From CAZLKN01 sp964560135 (lineage in GTDB: Bacteria > Actinomycetota > JAICYB01): a stretch of 42,438 nt of DNA. Below the pieces are notes generated by a model that searched no databases, was not told the DNA's origin, and saw only the letters and a list, made by a program, of their open reading frames with translations. Made by a program: the position numbers and the translations under genes. Where the stretch lies: the NCBI GenBank assembly GCA_964560135.1, contig CAZLKN010000027.1, positions 1 through 42,438 of the forward strand. The letters are read 5' to 3'. Of this stretch, positions 30,244 to 37,483 are shown piece by piece (within the stretch, counting starts at the first letter, position 1; each line of letters begins with the position of its first letter).

Positions 30244-30978
30244 TCAGACGATCAGCGATGCGCGCAGGGCCTCGAAGAGGTCGTCGCCGGCGCCCTGGGC
30301 CCGGGCGTAGTCCTCCAGAGAGCCGTAGGTCCGGCCCACCTCGTCGAGCAGCGAACGCATCGTGCCCGGTGCGGCCTCCCGGTAGGACGCCGGCAGCTCG
30401 CCCACGAGCTCGTCGAATCCCGGACGCAGCCTGGGCCGGTCGCGGCGCACGCGCGCGCCGGCGCTGAGGGCGTAGTCCTCGACGATCGTGTCCTCGTCGA
30501 CGCCGAGGATGGCGAGAAGGGTTGCCGACACCAGGCCGGTGCGATCCTTGCCCGCCGAGCAGAAGATCACCGCGGGCTGGACCCCGGGGTCGGCGAGGTG
30601 CTCCAGCACCCGGACGATCCGGTCGCCCACGCGCTCCAGGGCCCGCAGGTACCAGTGGGCCAGCTCGGGGGGCCAGCTCACCTCCTCGCCACGGGGGCGG
30701 AGCTCGTCGAACAGCGGGAGGTGGTGGTGGCGGATCCGTCCCTGAAGGGGCCCGTACCCGTACCGCTCGAGTTCGCCGTAGCTGCGGAGGTCCACGAGGT
30801 TCTGTAGCCCGAGATCGTCGAGGGCACGTGCGGCGTCGGCCGGGGTCATCGCATCCAAGCCGTCGGAGCGGTACACGCGCCCACGGGCGAGCCTGCGGCC
30901 GCTGCGGGTCGCGTAGCCGCCGAGGTCGCGGAAGTTGGCGCATCCCTCGAAGGAGACGAGCCGGTCGGTGACGGTCAT
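30244..30978 (-). CDS. Tyrosine-protein phosphatase (Y_phosphatase3 type)
   Basis: The protein has 244 residues. The opening Gly-Cys-Ala-Asn-Phe-Arg-Asp-Leu-Gly-Gly-Tyr, then Arg-Val-Tyr-Arg-Ser-Asp and Leu-Val-Asp-Leu-Arg are typical of the LipA/PtpB-like group. The P-loop is Val-Ile-Phe-Cys-Ser-Ala-Gly-Lys-Asp-Arg-Thr-Gly (C-x5-R), with catalytic Cys and Arg intact. The Lys-Asp in the loop is shared with enzymes that also take phosphoinositides. ATG 30978 is preferred over 30996 because TAGGCT lies 7 nt before it. It converges on thiD with 19 bp between. Confidence 0.9.
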   Translation of the reverse strand: MTVTDRLVSFEGCANFRDLGGYATRSGRRLARGRVYRSDGLDAMTPADAARALDDLGLQNLVDLRSYGELERYGYGPLQGRIRHHHLPLFDELRPRGEEVSWPPELAHWYLRALERVGDRIVRVLEHLADPGVQPAVIFCSAGKDRTGLVSATLLAILGVDEDTIVEDYALSAGARVRRDRPRLRPGFDELVGELPASYREAAPGTMRSLLDEVGRTYGSLEDYARAQGAGDDLFEALRASLIV

Positions 30979-30985
30979 GCCCACG

Positions 30986-30991
30986 AGCCTA
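30986..30991 (-). promoter_or_regulatory. -10 (TAGGCT) of the leaderless phosphatase gene
   Basis: On the minus strand TAGGCT ends 7 nt before ATG 30978. It is the same hexamer as before thiD and the Clp-N gene. Confidence 0.5.
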
Positions 30992-31028
30992 TCCACCGGA
31001 GCCGACGGGTGGGTGCCGTGGGAACGGC

Positions 31029-31054
31029 AAAGGCCCGCGCAGCGCGCGGGCCTT
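31029..31054 (-). terminator. Rho-independent terminator of the cold-shock gene
   Basis: AAGGCCCGCGC and GCGCGGGCCTT form a perfect 11-bp stem with a 3-nt loop, followed on the minus strand by TTTGCC. It begins 22 nt after the stop at 31077. Confidence 0.8.
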
Positions 31055-31076
31055 CGACCCGAGAGCAGTGCGGTGG

Positions 31077-31277
31077 TCAGGCGAGGCGGACGTTCGAGGC
31101 CTGCGGGCCCTTGTCGCCCTGGACCACGTCGTAGTTCACCTGCTGACCTTCCTCGAGGGACTTGTAGCCCTCACCCTCGATGGCGGAGAAGTGGACGAAC
31201 ACGTCCTGGCCGTCTTCACCCGTGATGAAGCCGTAGCCCTTCTCGTTCTTGAACCACTTGACGGTTCCTGTCGCCAT
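31077..31277 (-). CDS. Cold-shock domain protein
   Basis: This is a 66-residue single cold-shock domain. RNP1 Lys-Gly-Tyr-Gly-Phe-Ile and RNP2 Val-Phe-Val-His-Phe are both present after the standard Gly-Thr-Val-Lys-Trp-Phe start. It binds single-stranded RNA and DNA and melts RNA structure. The ribosome site GGAGGGA is 6 nt before ATG 31277. A long leader of about 90 nt runs from the predicted start near 31371, as expected for cold-shock genes whose 5' UTR controls expression. The gene is monocistronic and has a good terminator. Confidence 0.97.
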   Translation of the reverse strand: MATGTVKWFKNEKGYGFITGEDGQDVFVHFSAIEGEGYKSLEEGQQVNYDVVQGDKGPQASNVRLA

Positions 31278-31377
31278 CGGCGTTCCCTCCTTGTCGCTCC
31301 TGCCCGAACTTGCAACGTCTCTTCCGGAGGGAACTGCACGTGCGGTGGAACCGGCTGCGGAGTGCCCTCTCGCCGGG

Positions 31378-31383
31378 AGTATA
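31378..31383 (-). promoter_or_regulatory. -10 (TATACT) of the cold-shock gene
   Basis: TATACT on the minus strand is the strongest -10 match near the gene and leaves a leader of about 90 nt. A -35 is not obvious. Confidence 0.5.
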
Positions 31384-31443
31384 ACCGAAAGCAGGACGCA
31401 TCCACCCACTGGAGCGTCCTTGACGAGGAGCCTTCCCGGCCCG

Positions 31444-31635
31444 CTAGACGACCTTGCGGACCTTGCCGGCCTTCAGGCAGGAGGAGCAGACCTTCACCCG
31501 TTTGAGGCTCCCGGAGATCAGAGCCCTCATGGAGTGCAGGTTCGGCTCCCAACGCCGCTTGGTCTTGCGGTGGGAGTGGCTGATGGAATGCCCGGTAGAC
31601 GGGTGCTTCCCGCAGATGTCGCACGTCGCTGACAT
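31444..31635 (-). CDS. rpmB: 50S ribosomal protein L28
   Basis: The protein has 63 residues. L28 is recognised from Cys-Asp-Ile-Cys-Gly-Lys, SISHSHRKTKRRWEPNL and the C-terminal Val-Lys-Val-Cys-Ser-Ser-Cys-Leu-Lys-Ala-Gly. The two Cys pairs make it the zinc-binding (C+) form. GTG 31647 would add four residues; ATG 31635 is standard for the family. It is divergent from the DAK-domain gene with only 29 bp between the starts. Confidence 0.95.
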   Translation of the reverse strand: MSATCDICGKHPSTGHSISHSHRKTKRRWEPNLHSMRALISGSLKRVKVCSSCLKAGKVRKVV

Positions 31636-31649
31636 GACGTCGACCACGG

Positions 31650-31655
31650 TAGCAT
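31650..31655 (+). promoter_or_regulatory. -10-like TAGCAT in the rpmB/fakA-like divergent spacer
   Basis: TAGCAT lies 9 nt before ATG 31665. With only 29 bp between the divergent starts, both promoters must overlap here. Confidence 0.4.
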
Positions 31656-31664
31656 GACGGACGT

Positions 31665-33323
31665 ATGGGTGCCGACGCCTTGCCCACCTCCGACCTCGGC
31701 CGGGTGGTCTCCCAGTACGCGGACGCTTTGGACGTGTACCAGGAGGAGATCAACGGACTGAACGTCTATCCCGTCCCCGACGGTGACACGGGGACGAACC
31801 TCCGCCTGACCCTCGAGGCGGTGCGCAAGGAGCTCGAGGGGGCCACGGACGTGCCGAAGGCCGTGATCCGCGGTTCGCTCATGGGGGCTCGTGGGAACTC
31901 CGGAGTGATCCTCTCCCAGATCTTCCGTGGGTTGTCCGAAGCCGTGGGGGAGGCCGGGGAGATGGCCGCCGCGTCGCTCCGCGTGGGGCTGCGCAAGGGC
32001 GCCGACCTCGCCTACGCCGCGGTGATGCAGCCGCAGGAGGGCACGATCCTCACGGTGGCTCGCGAGGCCGCCGAGGAGGCGGAAGCCACAGACGACACGG
32101 GCGATCTCGCCGGCTTCGTGGGCCGGGTGCTCGGGCGGGCGCGAGACGCGCTGGCGCGCACCCCCGAGCAGCTCCCGATCCTCAAGCAGGCCGGCGTCGT
32201 GGACGCGGGTGGGCGCGGCTACGTGCTGTTCCTGGAGTGCCTGCTGCATCTGTTGGACGGCTCGCCGCTGCCGGCGCCGAAGGTGCCGGCCCGGTCACCG
32301 GCCGAAGCCGTCGGCGGGGCGAGCCGGGCCACCTCGGCCCCCCGTGAGGGGACCCTGGAGTTCCCCTTCGAGGTGCAGCTCCTGCTGGAGGCGCCCGACG
32401 ACCAGGCCGCCTGGTACCGCAAGCACATCGAGCGCTACGGCGACTGCGTCCTGGTGGTAGGTGGGGACGGGGTCTACAACGTCCACATCCACACCAACGA
32501 GATCGGTCCGGTCATCGAGGACGCCATCGAGATCGGACGCCCCCGCAACATCGAGGTGACCCATCTCGAGGGCCAGGTCGCCGAGCAGCACGAGGCCGCG
32601 GTCCTCGCCCGGATGCGGGGCGAGGACGCCGGTGAGGAGCCGTCGGGTGAGAAGGACCGGATGGGGCTGGTGGCCGTGGCGGCCGGGGAGGGGATCCTCA
32701 CGATCTTCCGTTCCCTGGGAGTGAAGGGGCTCGTGCACGGAGGCCAGACCTTCAACCCCTCGGCGGAGGAGATCCTCGAGGGGATCCGGCGGGTGCACGC
32801 CGACGAGGTGCTCGTGCTGCCCAACAACAAGAACGTCATCGCCTCCGCCGGCACCGCCGCCGAACTGGCCGTGGAGATGGGGGTGGCGAAGCGCGTCGAG
32901 GTGCTGCCGACCCAGTCGCCGCTGCAGGCCTTCACGGCGCTGGTTGCCTACCAGCCCGAGGCCTCGATGGAGGACAACCTCGAGCAGATGGGCGAGGAGG
33001 GCCTGCGGACCAAGCACGGCGAGGTCGCCTACGCCGTCCGGACCACCGAGACCCCCGCCGGGCATGTGGAGGCCGGACAGTGCCTGGGTCTGGCGGACGG
33101 GAAGGTCAAGGTCATCGCCGCCAACCCCCAGGAGGCCGTGATGGGCATCCTGGAGCACCTGCTCGCCGAGGGCGACTCGCTCGCGACCCTCGTGTACGGC
33201 GCAGACGTCGACGAGTGGTCGGCGCACGAGCTCGGCAAGCGCGTGGCCGAGCGGTTCGGCGTCGAGGTCGAGGTGCACCGCGGCGATCAGCCGCACTATC
33301 CGATGCTGATCGGCGTCGAGTAG
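31665..33323 (+). CDS. DhaL/DAK2-domain protein (fatty-acid kinase FakA-like)
   Basis: The protein has 552 residues, the usual FakA length. The DhaL nucleotide domain (1-200) has NVYPVPDGDTGTNLRLTLEA (three Asp that bind two Mg), RGSLMGARGNSGVILSQIFRG and Val-Asp-Ala-Gly-Gly-Arg-Gly-Tyr. The C-terminal two thirds match the FakA middle and DegV-like regions: Val-Val-Gly-Gly-Asp-Gly-Val-Tyr-Asn-Val-His-Ile-His-Thr and LPNNKNVIASAGTAAELA. FakA phosphorylates fatty acids bound to a FakB (DegV) partner, but no FakB gene is in the window. The order L28, DAK protein, recG is common in Gram-positive bacteria, and here two ABC genes interrupt it. Confidence 0.92.
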   Translation: MGADALPTSDLGRVVSQYADALDVYQEEINGLNVYPVPDGDTGTNLRLTLEAVRKELEGATDVPKAVIRGSLMGARGNSGVILSQIFRGLSEAVGEAGEMAAASLRVGLRKGADLAYAAVMQPQEGTILTVAREAAEEAEATDDTGDLAGFVGRVLGRARDALARTPEQLPILKQAGVVDAGGRGYVLFLECLLHLLDGSPLPAPKVPARSPAEAVGGASRATSAPREGTLEFPFEVQLLLEAPDDQAAWYRKHIERYGDCVLVVGGDGVYNVHIHTNEIGPVIEDAIEIGRPRNIEVTHLEGQVAEQHEAAVLARMRGEDAGEEPSGEKDRMGLVAVAAGEGILTIFRSLGVKGLVHGGQTFNPSAEEILEGIRRVHADEVLVLPNNKNVIASAGTAAELAVEMGVAKRVEVLPTQSPLQAFTALVAYQPEASMEDNLEQMGEEGLRTKHGEVAYAVRTTETPAGHVEAGQCLGLADGKVKVIAANPQEAVMGILEHLLAEGDSLATLVYGADVDEWSAHELGKRVAERFGVEVEVHRGDQPHYPMLIGVE

Positions 33324-33328
33324 ACCCC

Positions 33329-33357
33329 TTTACAGCCCGGCTGCGGGCCTGTATGAT
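33329..33357 (+). promoter_or_regulatory. Promoter of the ABC exporter pair (TTTACA, 17 nt, TATGAT)
   Basis: The -35 TTTACA (33329-33334) and -10 TATGAT (33352-33357) have ideal 17-nt spacing, the best sigma-70-type match in the window. Transcription would begin near 33364, giving a leader of about 58 nt. Confidence 0.75.
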
Positions 33358-33360
33358 TTC

Positions 33361-33393
33361 CGGCTCGTGCCCGGGCGAGGCGTGCGCCCGGGA
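33361..33393 (+). promoter_or_regulatory. Structured 5' leader hairpin of the ABC exporter operon
   Basis: CCCGGGCG (33370-33377) pairs with CGCCCGGG (33385-33392), and CGGCT with AGCCG extends the stem below a 4-nt bulge. It occupies the start of the predicted leader, before the GAAGGAG ribosome site, and could block or protect the transcript. Confidence 0.4.
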
Positions 33394-33421
33394 GCCGACC
33401 GACCGACGCGAAGGAGCAATC

Positions 33422-35227
33422 ATGGAGGGGTCCTCCACGGGCCGAAGTCCCAGCCCGCCGGGCGTCCGACGTCCGGCGGGGACCCTCCGGCGACTCCTCC
33501 CCCACCTCCGGCCGTACCGACTCCGTCTCGTCCTGGCCGCCACGGTGTCGCTCGGGGTCCTGGGGGCCCAGCTCGCCCAGCCACAGATCGTCAAGCGTTT
33601 CGTGGACGAGGTGCTGCACGCGGGCATGCGTGAACGTCTCGTCCCGTACGCGCTGGCTGCGCTCGTCCTGGGGTTCGCCGGATCGCTGTTCGCGTTCGTG
33701 AGACGGAACCTGTCCGGGTCGGTGTCGCTCGGCCTCGAGTTCGACCTGCGCAACCGGCTCTACAGCCACCTCCAGAGATTGTCGGTGTCCTTCCACGACG
33801 GCTGGCAGTCCGGACAGCTCGTCTCACGGGCCGTGTCGGACATCAACCGGATCCGGCGCTTCTTCGGCTTCGGGCTCCTGTGGCTGTTCATCCTCGTGAT
33901 GATGTTCGTCGGGGTGCTGGCGATGCTGTTCCGCATCGACGCGGTGCTGGCTACGGTCACCCTCGGTTTCGCGCTGCCCGTCGCGGTGATCAGCCACCGC
34001 TTCGCCCGCTTCTACCACGCGGTCTCCAAGCAGGCCCAGGACGAGCAGGGGGACCTGACCACGGTGGTGGAGGAGTCGGCCACGGGGGTCCGGGTGATCA
34101 AGGCCTTCGGGCGGATGCCCGAGCGCTCGACGCTGTTCCGTGTTGCCGCCGAGAAGCTCCTCGGCACCAACATGCGGGCGATCGGGGCGCGGGCGCGGTT
34201 CTGGAGCCTGGACGGCCTCCTGCTCGGTCTCAACCTCGTGGTGATCCTGCTGTGGGGAGGCGTGCGCGCCGCCGACGGCCGTCTGAGCCTCGGGGGCCTC
34301 GTGGCGTTCGTCAGCTACCAGATGATGCTCGTCTGGCCCGTCCGCGACATCGGCTGGATCATCGCCATGGCCCAGGAGGCGTCGGCGGCCACCGAGCGGG
34401 TGTTCGAGATCCTCGACACCCAGCCCGAGGTGGACGAGCGTCCGGACGCCCGCGTCCACGACGACGCCGTCGGTGAGCTCCGGTTCGAGGGGGTCGACTT
34501 CCGGTACCCGGGCACCGACGACTGGATCCTGCGCGGCCTCGACCTCGACCTGCATCCCGGGGAGACACTGGCCGTCGTCGGGCTCACGGGCGCGGGGAAG
34601 ACGACGGTGGCCTCTCTCGTGCCCCGGTTCTACGACCCCACCGCCGGGCGGCTGACGATCGACGGCCACGATCTCCGCGACCTGACGCTGCCGTCGCTGC
34701 GCTCCCACGTGGGGGTGGTCTTCGAGGACCCGATCCTGTTCTCGGCTTCCGTGCGCGAGAACCTGTTGATGGGGCGTCCGGAGGCCACCGACGACGAGGT
34801 GTGGGACGCCCTCGCCCACGCGCACGCCGAGGACTTCGTCCGCGAGCTGCCGTGGGGTCTGGACACCCGGATCGGGGAGCAGGGGTTCTCGCTGTCCGGG
34901 GGACAACGCCAGCGTGTGGCCCTCGCCCGGGCCGTGGTCGGCGGGCCGAGGGTGCTCGTCCTCGACAACCCGCTGTCCTCGGTGGACGTCCACACCGAGG
35001 CGGCGATCGAGCGCGCGCTGCGCCAGGTGCTGGTGGGACGGACGGCGCTGTTGATCGCGCACCGCCCGTCCACGATCCTGCTCGCCGACCGCGTGGCGCT
35101 GCTGCACGAGGGGCGGGTGCTGGCCACGGGGACGCACCAGGAGCTGCTGCGGGCAGAACCGCTGTATCGGGAGGTCATCGCCGCCGAACCGGAGGACGAG
35201 GCCGAGCTCGAGGGAGTGCGGGTATGA
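33422..35227 (+). CDS. ABC exporter half-transporter, degenerate-site subunit
   Basis: The protein has 601 residues: a six-helix type-1 exporter membrane domain (about 25-325) followed by an ATPase domain. Walker A is Gly-Leu-Thr-Gly-Ala-Gly-Lys393-Thr, the signature is Leu-Ser-Gly-Gly-Gln (491-495) and the H loop is Ile-Ala-His-Arg. Walker B ends Leu-Asp515-Asn516-Pro where the catalytic Glu should be, so its own ATP site is probably inactive. The next gene encodes the partner with an intact Glu. This asymmetry is the mark of heterodimeric exporters. ATG 33422 has GAAGGAG upstream. The stop overlaps the partner's start (ATGA). The substrate is unknown; drugs and lipids are common for the family. 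Confidence 0.93.
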   Translation: MEGSSTGRSPSPPGVRRPAGTLRRLLPHLRPYRLRLVLAATVSLGVLGAQLAQPQIVKRFVDEVLHAGMRERLVPYALAALVLGFAGSLFAFVRRNLSGSVSLGLEFDLRNRLYSHLQRLSVSFHDGWQSGQLVSRAVSDINRIRRFFGFGLLWLFILVMMFVGVLAMLFRIDAVLATVTLGFALPVAVISHRFARFYHAVSKQAQDEQGDLTTVVEESATGVRVIKAFGRMPERSTLFRVAAEKLLGTNMRAIGARARFWSLDGLLLGLNLVVILLWGGVRAADGRLSLGGLVAFVSYQMMLVWPVRDIGWIIAMAQEASAATERVFEILDTQPEVDERPDARVHDDAVGELRFEGVDFRYPGTDDWILRGLDLDLHPGETLAVVGLTGAGKTTVASLVPRFYDPTAGRLTIDGHDLRDLTLPSLRSHVGVVFEDPILFSASVRENLLMGRPEATDDEVWDALAHAHAEDFVRELPWGLDTRIGEQGFSLSGGQRQRVALARAVVGGPRVLVLDNPLSSVDVHTEAAIERALRQVLVGRTALLIAHRPSTILLADRVALLHEGRVLATGTHQELLRAEPLYREVIAAEPEDEAELEGVRV

Positions 35228-37050
35228 GTACGACGGACGCCTGGCGGGGCGTGGCCACAGAGCAGTCCGACGAGTTCTCGGCGTCGCTCTCGGTGTTCCT
35301 GCGCCATCGCAGCCGGAGGCTCCTGGGCTCCCTGCTGCGTCCCGAGCGCCCTCGGATCGCCGCCGGGGCCGCCCTCGTCGTGCTCAACGCCGCGGCCATG
35401 ATGACCACCCCCTACCTCGTCGGTGTGGCGATCGACGCCGGCATCGAACCCGCCCTCCGCGGCGAGGGGACCCTGGGCACGCTCTACCTCATCGCTGCGA
35501 TCTTCGGGCTGATCCAGCTCGTCGATGCCGCCAGCCTGCGCGCCTATCTGCGGATCACCGGCCTCGTCGGGGAACGGGTGCTCTTCGACCTGCGTACCCG
35601 CGTCGAGCGGCACTTCCAGAAGCTCAGCGTGGCCTTCTACGAGCGGTACACATCCGGGCGGGTGATCTCGCGGCTAACCAACGACATCGACGCGCTGTCG
35701 GAGCTGCTGTCCACGGGGCTCGTCAGCCTGCCCACCGCCGTCCTGCAGCTCGTGGGGATCGGGGTGATCCTGCTGCTGCTCGACCTGCCGCTGGCGCTGG
35801 TGACGCTGGCCGTCTTCCCGTTCGTGGCTGCGCTCACGTGGTGGTTCCGCAACCGCTCTGAGCGGATCTACCGGCGTGTGCGGGAGGCCGTGGCGCTCGT
35901 GATCATCCACTTCACGGAGTCGCTCGGTGGGATCCGTGCGGTGCACGCCTACCGGCGGGAGCCCCGCAACCAGGACATCTTCGAGGACGTGAACGGCCGG
36001 TACCGGGATGCCAACGTGAGCTCGATCCGCGTGGCCTCCGTGTACGGCCCCGGGGTCTCCCTGCTCGGCGACATCGCGGTGTTCGCGGTGCTGCTGTACG
36101 GCGGCTCGCGGGTGCTCGGCGGCCAGGTGCAGATCGGCGTCCTGGTGTCGTTCCTGCTGTACATGCGGCAGTTCTTCCAGCCGATGCAGGAGCTGAGCCA
36201 GGTCTACAACGTCTTCCAGGCCGCCGGTGCGGCACTCGAGAAGCTGTCCGGGGTGATCGAGGAGGAGCCCGACGTGCCCGAGCCCCCGGCCGAGCGCGCC
36301 GTCCGCGGCCGGGCCTGGGGAGGCCGGGTCTCGTTCGAGGACGTGACCTTCGCCTACCGCGAGGAGAACGTCCTCGAGCGCTTCGGCCTGGAGGTGCCGG
36401 CGGGACAGACCGTGGCCCTCGTCGGGCCCACGGGGGCCGGGAAGTCGACCGTGGCCCGGCTCGTGGCCCGCTTCTACGATCCGCAGGTGGGCCGGGTGGC
36501 GATCGACGGGGTGGACCTGCGCGATCTTCCGACCGGCGAGCTCCGGCGTGCGATCGTGATGGTGACCCAGGAGAATTTCCTGTTCTCGGGCACGATCGCC
36601 GACAACATCGCCTTCGGACGGCCGGACGCCACGCGGGCGCAGGTGGAGGCCGCCGCGCGGACCGTGGGGGCGGCCACCTTCATCGAGGCCCTGCCCGACG
36701 GCTACGACACCGACGTGCGCAAGCGCGGCGGACGGCTGTCGGCCGGCCAGCGGCAGCTCGTGGCGCTGGCCCGTGCCTTCCTGGCCGACCCGGCGGTGAT
36801 CATCTTCGACGAGGCCACGTCCTCGATCGACATGCCCTCGGAGCGGCTGATCCAGCGCGCGCTGGAGGTGGTCCTGCGCGACCGCACGGCTTTCATCATC
36901 GCCCACCGCCTGGCCACCGTGGAGATCGCCGACCGGGTGCTGGTGATCGACGAGGGCCGCATGGTCGAGGACGGCACCCCTTCCCAGCTCCTGCGTGCCG
37001 GGGGCCGCTGGGCGGCGCTCCAGCAGGCCTGGGAGGACAGCCTGGCGTGA
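35224..37050 (+). CDS. ABC exporter half-transporter, catalytic subunit
   Basis: The protein has 608 residues with the same layout: membrane domain about 45-350, then ATPase. Walker A is Gly-Pro-Thr-Gly-Ala-Gly-Lys407-Ser, the Q-loop segment is Val-Thr-Gln-Glu-Asn-Phe-Leu-Phe, the signature is Leu-Ser-Ala-Gly-Gln (505-509, Ala for the usual Gly), Walker B is Ile-Phe-Asp529-Glu530 with the catalytic Glu present, and the H loop is Ile-Ala-His-Arg. The changed signature faces the inactive site of the partner, as expected for a heterodimer. An N-terminal extension of about 40 polar residues precedes the first helix. Confidence 0.93.
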   Translation: MSTTDAWRGVATEQSDEFSASLSVFLRHRSRRLLGSLLRPERPRIAAGAALVVLNAAAMMTTPYLVGVAIDAGIEPALRGEGTLGTLYLIAAIFGLIQLVDAASLRAYLRITGLVGERVLFDLRTRVERHFQKLSVAFYERYTSGRVISRLTNDIDALSELLSTGLVSLPTAVLQLVGIGVILLLLDLPLALVTLAVFPFVAALTWWFRNRSERIYRRVREAVALVIIHFTESLGGIRAVHAYRREPRNQDIFEDVNGRYRDANVSSIRVASVYGPGVSLLGDIAVFAVLLYGGSRVLGGQVQIGVLVSFLLYMRQFFQPMQELSQVYNVFQAAGAALEKLSGVIEEEPDVPEPPAERAVRGRAWGGRVSFEDVTFAYREENVLERFGLEVPAGQTVALVGPTGAGKSTVARLVARFYDPQVGRVAIDGVDLRDLPTGELRRAIVMVTQENFLFSGTIADNIAFGRPDATRAQVEAAARTVGAATFIEALPDGYDTDVRKRGGRLSAGQRQLVALARAFLADPAVIIFDEATSSIDMPSERLIQRALEVVLRDRTAFIIAHRLATVEIADRVLVIDEGRMVEDGTPSQLLRAGGRWAALQQAWEDSLA

Positions 37051-37125
37051 GACGTCGTCTCGGAGGTGTCCGGGGGATCGCGGAGTAACCTCCAGGCCGA
37101 GGACCAGTCCTCGCGGAGGGCACGA

Positions 37126-37383
37126 CTACGTCCCGAGGATCTCCCCGACCTCGAAGGCGTCATCGGGGAACGCGAGCGGCGCGATCGATTCGGCGTTCTC
37201 CAGGAGACGAACGTCGGCGTATCCCGTGACCCCCGGACCGCGGTGGACGGTGACCCGTCCGTTCTCGATGTCGACCAGCCAGGACTCCGGGACGCCCGAG
37301 CGTCCGTACAGCGGCATCTTGCGTTCCCGATCGAACGGCAGGCTCGTGTCGGCGACCTCGATCAACAGGTAGGTGTCGGCTGG
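37126..37383 (-). CDS. Uma2-family (DUF820) putative endonuclease, 5' end lost in gap
   Basis: The last 85 residues are visible before the N run. They contain Leu-Leu-Ile-Glu-Val-Ala-Asp-Thr-Ser-Leu-Pro-Phe-Asp-Arg-Glu-Arg-Lys, then Pro-Leu-Tyr-Gly-Arg-Ser-Gly-Val-Pro-Glu-Ser-Trp-Leu-Val-Asp, the conserved second half of the Uma2/DUF820 restriction-like fold (catalytic Glu and the following Lys/Asp). The biological role of this family is not settled. Its reading direction is opposite to the recG run, so it is an insertion in an otherwise conserved block. The 75 bp between the ABC gene and this stop hold no feature. Confidence 0.85.
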   Translation of the reverse strand, partial: PADTYLLIEVADTSLPFDRERKMPLYGRSGVPESWLVDIENGRVTVHRGPGVTGYADVRLLENAESIAPLAFPDDAFEVGEILGT

Positions 37384-37483
37384 NNNNNNNNNNNNNNNNN
37401 NNNNNNNNNNNNNNNNNNNNNNNNNNNNNNNNNNNNNNNNNNNNNNNNNNNNNNNNNNNNNNNNNNNNNNNNNNNNNNNNNNN
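37384..37483. other. Assembly gap (100 N)
   Basis: Exactly 100 unknown bases, the usual placeholder for a gap of unknown size. It removes the 5' ends of both the Uma2 gene and recG. Any reading frame drawn through it is meaningless. Confidence 0.98.
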
